7,114 bases of DNA from Spirochaetota bacterium (GTDB lineage: Bacteria; Spirochaetota; Spirochaetia; SZUA-6), in assembly GCA_003641675.1 (NCBI GenBank), contig QNBI01000101.1, positions 1-7,114 on the forward strand. The letters run 5' to 3'. Positions 5,230 to 7,114 of this stretch are shown here, in pieces. The stretch's first letter is position 1. Each line of letters begins with the position of its first letter. The notes under the pieces are model-generated. The model was not told where the DNA came from and searched no databases. It worked only from the letters and a program-made list of their open reading frames with translations. The position numbers and the translations under genes are program-made.

Positions 5230-7114
5230 TTATTGGAGCAGCATGGAGAGCTTATCTTTTATAAAATCAGACTTATCCTTTACATCTATATTTCCTGTTT
5301 TTAGAAAAATACAGTTCGGTTCTTTTGGATTAAGGAAAACGGATTTCCCGCTCTCCTTTATTACACGGGTTACTTTATCCAGAGAAACTTTGGAAAGTTT
5401 TGAAAATTCTATACGGGCTGCACCGTTTTTTTCTTTTAGACTCGATATATAGAGCTTTTTGCAGGCAATCCTGATCTCTGCAATAGAAAAAAGACTCTCC
5501 ACCTCGTTTGGGACAGGTCCGAACCTGTCCTGAATTTCACTGTAAACAGCGTCGAGTTCTTCGTAGGAAGAAATAGCGGCTATTTTTTTATAAACTTCCA
5601 TTTTTTCTACAGGTTGCGGGATATACTTATCCGGAATAAAGCCGGTATATTCAAGCTCAAGATAAAGTTCCGGCGGCTGTTCTTTGTGTTCGGCCTCCAG
5701 CTCTCCTATTGCCTCCTCTAAGAGCTTAATATACATATCAAGACCTACTTCAAGTATGTCGCCGTGCTGTTCTCTTCCCAGTAAATTTCCAGCTCCGCGA
5801 ATTTCAAGGTCCTTAAGTGCTATTTTAAAACCGGAACCCAGTTCGGTAAAATCCGAAATTATTTTTAAACGTTTCATTGCAAGCTCGGAGAGCACCTTAC
5901 CTTTGGGATATAAAAGATATGCATATGCAGGCATATCCGATCTTCCGACTCTACCTCTGAGCTGGTAGAGCTGGGCTATTCCGAATATATCTGCTCTGTC
6001 TATAATAATTGTGTTGACATTAGGAATATCGAGTCCGTTCTCTATTATGCTTGTTGCAAGAAGAATATGGGAATCACCCCTTATAAACCTGTGCATTACT
6101 TCTTCCAAATCATCCTCCGCCATTTGTCCGTGAGAAATATCTATGGTAAGATCAGGGCAGAGTCTGGAAAGGAAATGGTAAACATGGACAATAGTCTTAA
6201 TTCGGTTATGAAGATAAAATACCTGCCCATCTCTCTGTATTTCCCTTTCAATGGCCTCTTTAATGAGCTGTTCGTTAAACTCTGCAACCACTGTTTCTAT
6301 CGGCCGTCTGTTCTGTGGCGGAGTATTTAAAATCGACATATCCCTTATTTTCATTAGCGACATGTGAAGTGTTCTCGGAATGGGGGTTGCGGTTAATGTT
6401 AGGCAGTCGACGGATGTTTTTATCTCCTTTATTATTTCTTTATGTTTAACGCCGAACTGTTGCTCTTCATCAATTATTAAAAGTCCTATATTCTTAAACT
6501 TTACATCCTGCTGCACAAGTCTGTGTGTCCCTATGACAATATCGATTTCGCCTGATTGCAGCCCTCTAATTGTTTGCTGCTGTTCTTTTCTTGACCTAAA
6601 CCTTGAAAGCATTCCTATTTTTACGGGAAACCGCCGGAACCTTTCACTAAAGGTTTCGAAGTGCTGTTCTGCAAGTATAGTTGTCGGTGCAAGAAGGGCG
6701 ACCTGTTTTCCTCCCATAACAGCCTTAAATGCAGCACGGAGAGCTATTTCTGTCTTTCCGTACCCCACATCCCCGCATATAAGCCTGTCCATTGGCACAG
6801 GTTTTTCCATATCTTTTTTAACGTCCTCTATGCATTTAAGCTGGTCCTCGGTTTCCTGGTATGGGAATCCCGCTTCGAATTCGTTCTGCCAATCGGTATC
6901 TGCAGGAAAGGCGAATCCGGAGGTTCTCCTGCGTTCGGAGTATAGTTTTACCAGCCTGCGAGCAAGTTCTTCTACCGATTTCCTAACTTTTTCTTTTCTG
7001 TTCTCCCAGCTTTTACCGCCGATTTTGTCCAGTCTTGGTCTGCTATCGTCCTGTACAATATACCGCTGTATAAGATTAACCTGTTCTACCGGTATAAAGA
7101 TAATCTCTTTTTTA
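5230..7114 (-). CDS. mfd: Transcription-repair coupling factor Mfd, C-terminal part
   Basis: The frame is open from the right window edge to TAA at 5232-5230, giving 627 of about 1,100-1,150 residues; the 5' end lies outside. Mfd recognises RNA polymerase stalled at a DNA lesion, pushes it off by ATP-driven translocation on upstream DNA, and recruits UvrA. The fragment starts in the RNA-polymerase-interaction domain (IFIPVEQVNLIQRYI, then LDKIGGKSWENRKEKV), passes FPYQETEDQ, and enters the RecG-like motor: Walker A GDVGYGKT (about 114-121), Walker B DEEQQFG (about 215-221), TATPIPRT (about 241-248), IIENGLDIPNVNTIIIDRAD, and QLRGRVGR (about 384-391). The TRG segment (ELGSGFKIALKDLEIRGAGNLLG) and the C-terminal TRCF domain that masks UvrA binding (about 483-580) follow. 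Nothing is broken. The Walker B neighbour is QQ where QR or HR is usual. Met at 6810 is internal, not a start. It converges on the YubB-like gene with 28 bases between stops. Confidence 0.97.
   Translation of the reverse strand, partial: KKEIIFIPVEQVNLIQRYIVQDDSRPRLDKIGGKSWENRKEKVRKSVEELARRLVKLYSERRRTSGFAFPADTDWQNEFEAGFPYQETEDQLKCIEDVKKDMEKPVPMDRLICGDVGYGKTEIALRAAFKAVMGGKQVALLAPTTILAEQHFETFSERFRRFPVKIGMLSRFRSRKEQQQTIRGLQSGEIDIVIGTHRLVQQDVKFKNIGLLIIDEEQQFGVKHKEIIKEIKTSVDCLTLTATPIPRTLHMSLMKIRDMSILNTPPQNRRPIETVVAEFNEQLIKEAIEREIQRDGQVFYLHNRIKTIVHVYHFLSRLCPDLTIDISHGQMAEDDLEEVMHRFIRGDSHILLATSIIENGLDIPNVNTIIIDRADIFGIAQLYQLRGRVGRSDMPAYAYLLYPKGKVLSELAMKRLKIISDFTELGSGFKIALKDLEIRGAGNLLGREQHGDILEVGLDMYIKLLEEAIGELEAEHKEQPPELYLELEYTGFIPDKYIPQPVEKMEVYKKIAAISSYEELDAVYSEIQDRFGPVPNEVESLFSIAEIRIACKKLYISSLKEKNGAARIEFSKLSKVSLDKVTRVIKESGKSVFLNPKEPNCIFLKTGNIDVKDKSDFIKDKLSMLLQ

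Noticed and set aside
5684..6945. Plus-strand open frames opposite mfd
   Set aside because: They run antisense to well conserved Mfd motor motifs and have low-complexity or motif-free translations.

Overview
The window looks like part of the chromosome of an anaerobic, moderately AT-rich bacterium. The visible C-terminal part of Mfd, the signal-peptide PAP2 phosphatase and the superoxide reductase/rubredoxin/ferritin set together best fit an anaerobic spirochaete (Treponema-like). That assignment is inference from remembered family sequences and is only moderately certain.

Layout from left to right: (1) 1-1044, plus strand, the C-terminal ~347 residues of a GH13_18 sugar phosphorylase (sucrose or glucosylglycerate phosphorylase type), cut by the window edge at its catalytic Asp. 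(2) 1114-1160, a nested hairpin followed by a T run on the minus strand, the terminator of the next unit. (3) 1193-2764, minus strand, a compact oxidative-stress operon in the order perR, superoxide reductase (desulfoferrodoxin), ferritin, rubredoxin. It is driven by a near-consensus promoter at 2787-2815. The rubredoxin gene has only 53 codons and is easily missed. (4) 2894-5201, plus strand, a PAP2-family membrane phosphatase, a patatin-like phospholipase and a small YubB-like-domain protein, closely spaced. (5) 5230-7114, minus strand, the C-terminal 627 residues of the transcription-repair coupling factor Mfd, convergent with the previous unit.

The oxidative-stress operon is functionally coherent. 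PerR would sense peroxide through its bound metal. Superoxide reductase reduces superoxide to peroxide using electrons from rubredoxin. Ferritin would sequester iron that could otherwise drive Fenton chemistry. The plus-strand unit (lipid phosphatase, patatin acyl hydrolase, unknown protein) suggests lipid or phospholipid turnover, but this is a guess from families.

The most unusual observation is in the ferritin gene. The conserved reading frame, including ferroxidase Glu17, continues upstream of the only usable in-frame ATG (1816) to an ATG at 1894 three bases after the superoxide reductase stop, but codon 5 is TAA. The gene is therefore a recent nonsense mutant, a sequence error, or uses an unconventional start. 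I found no CRISPR, tRNA, rRNA or insertion sequence, and no convincing evidence of an entirely new system.
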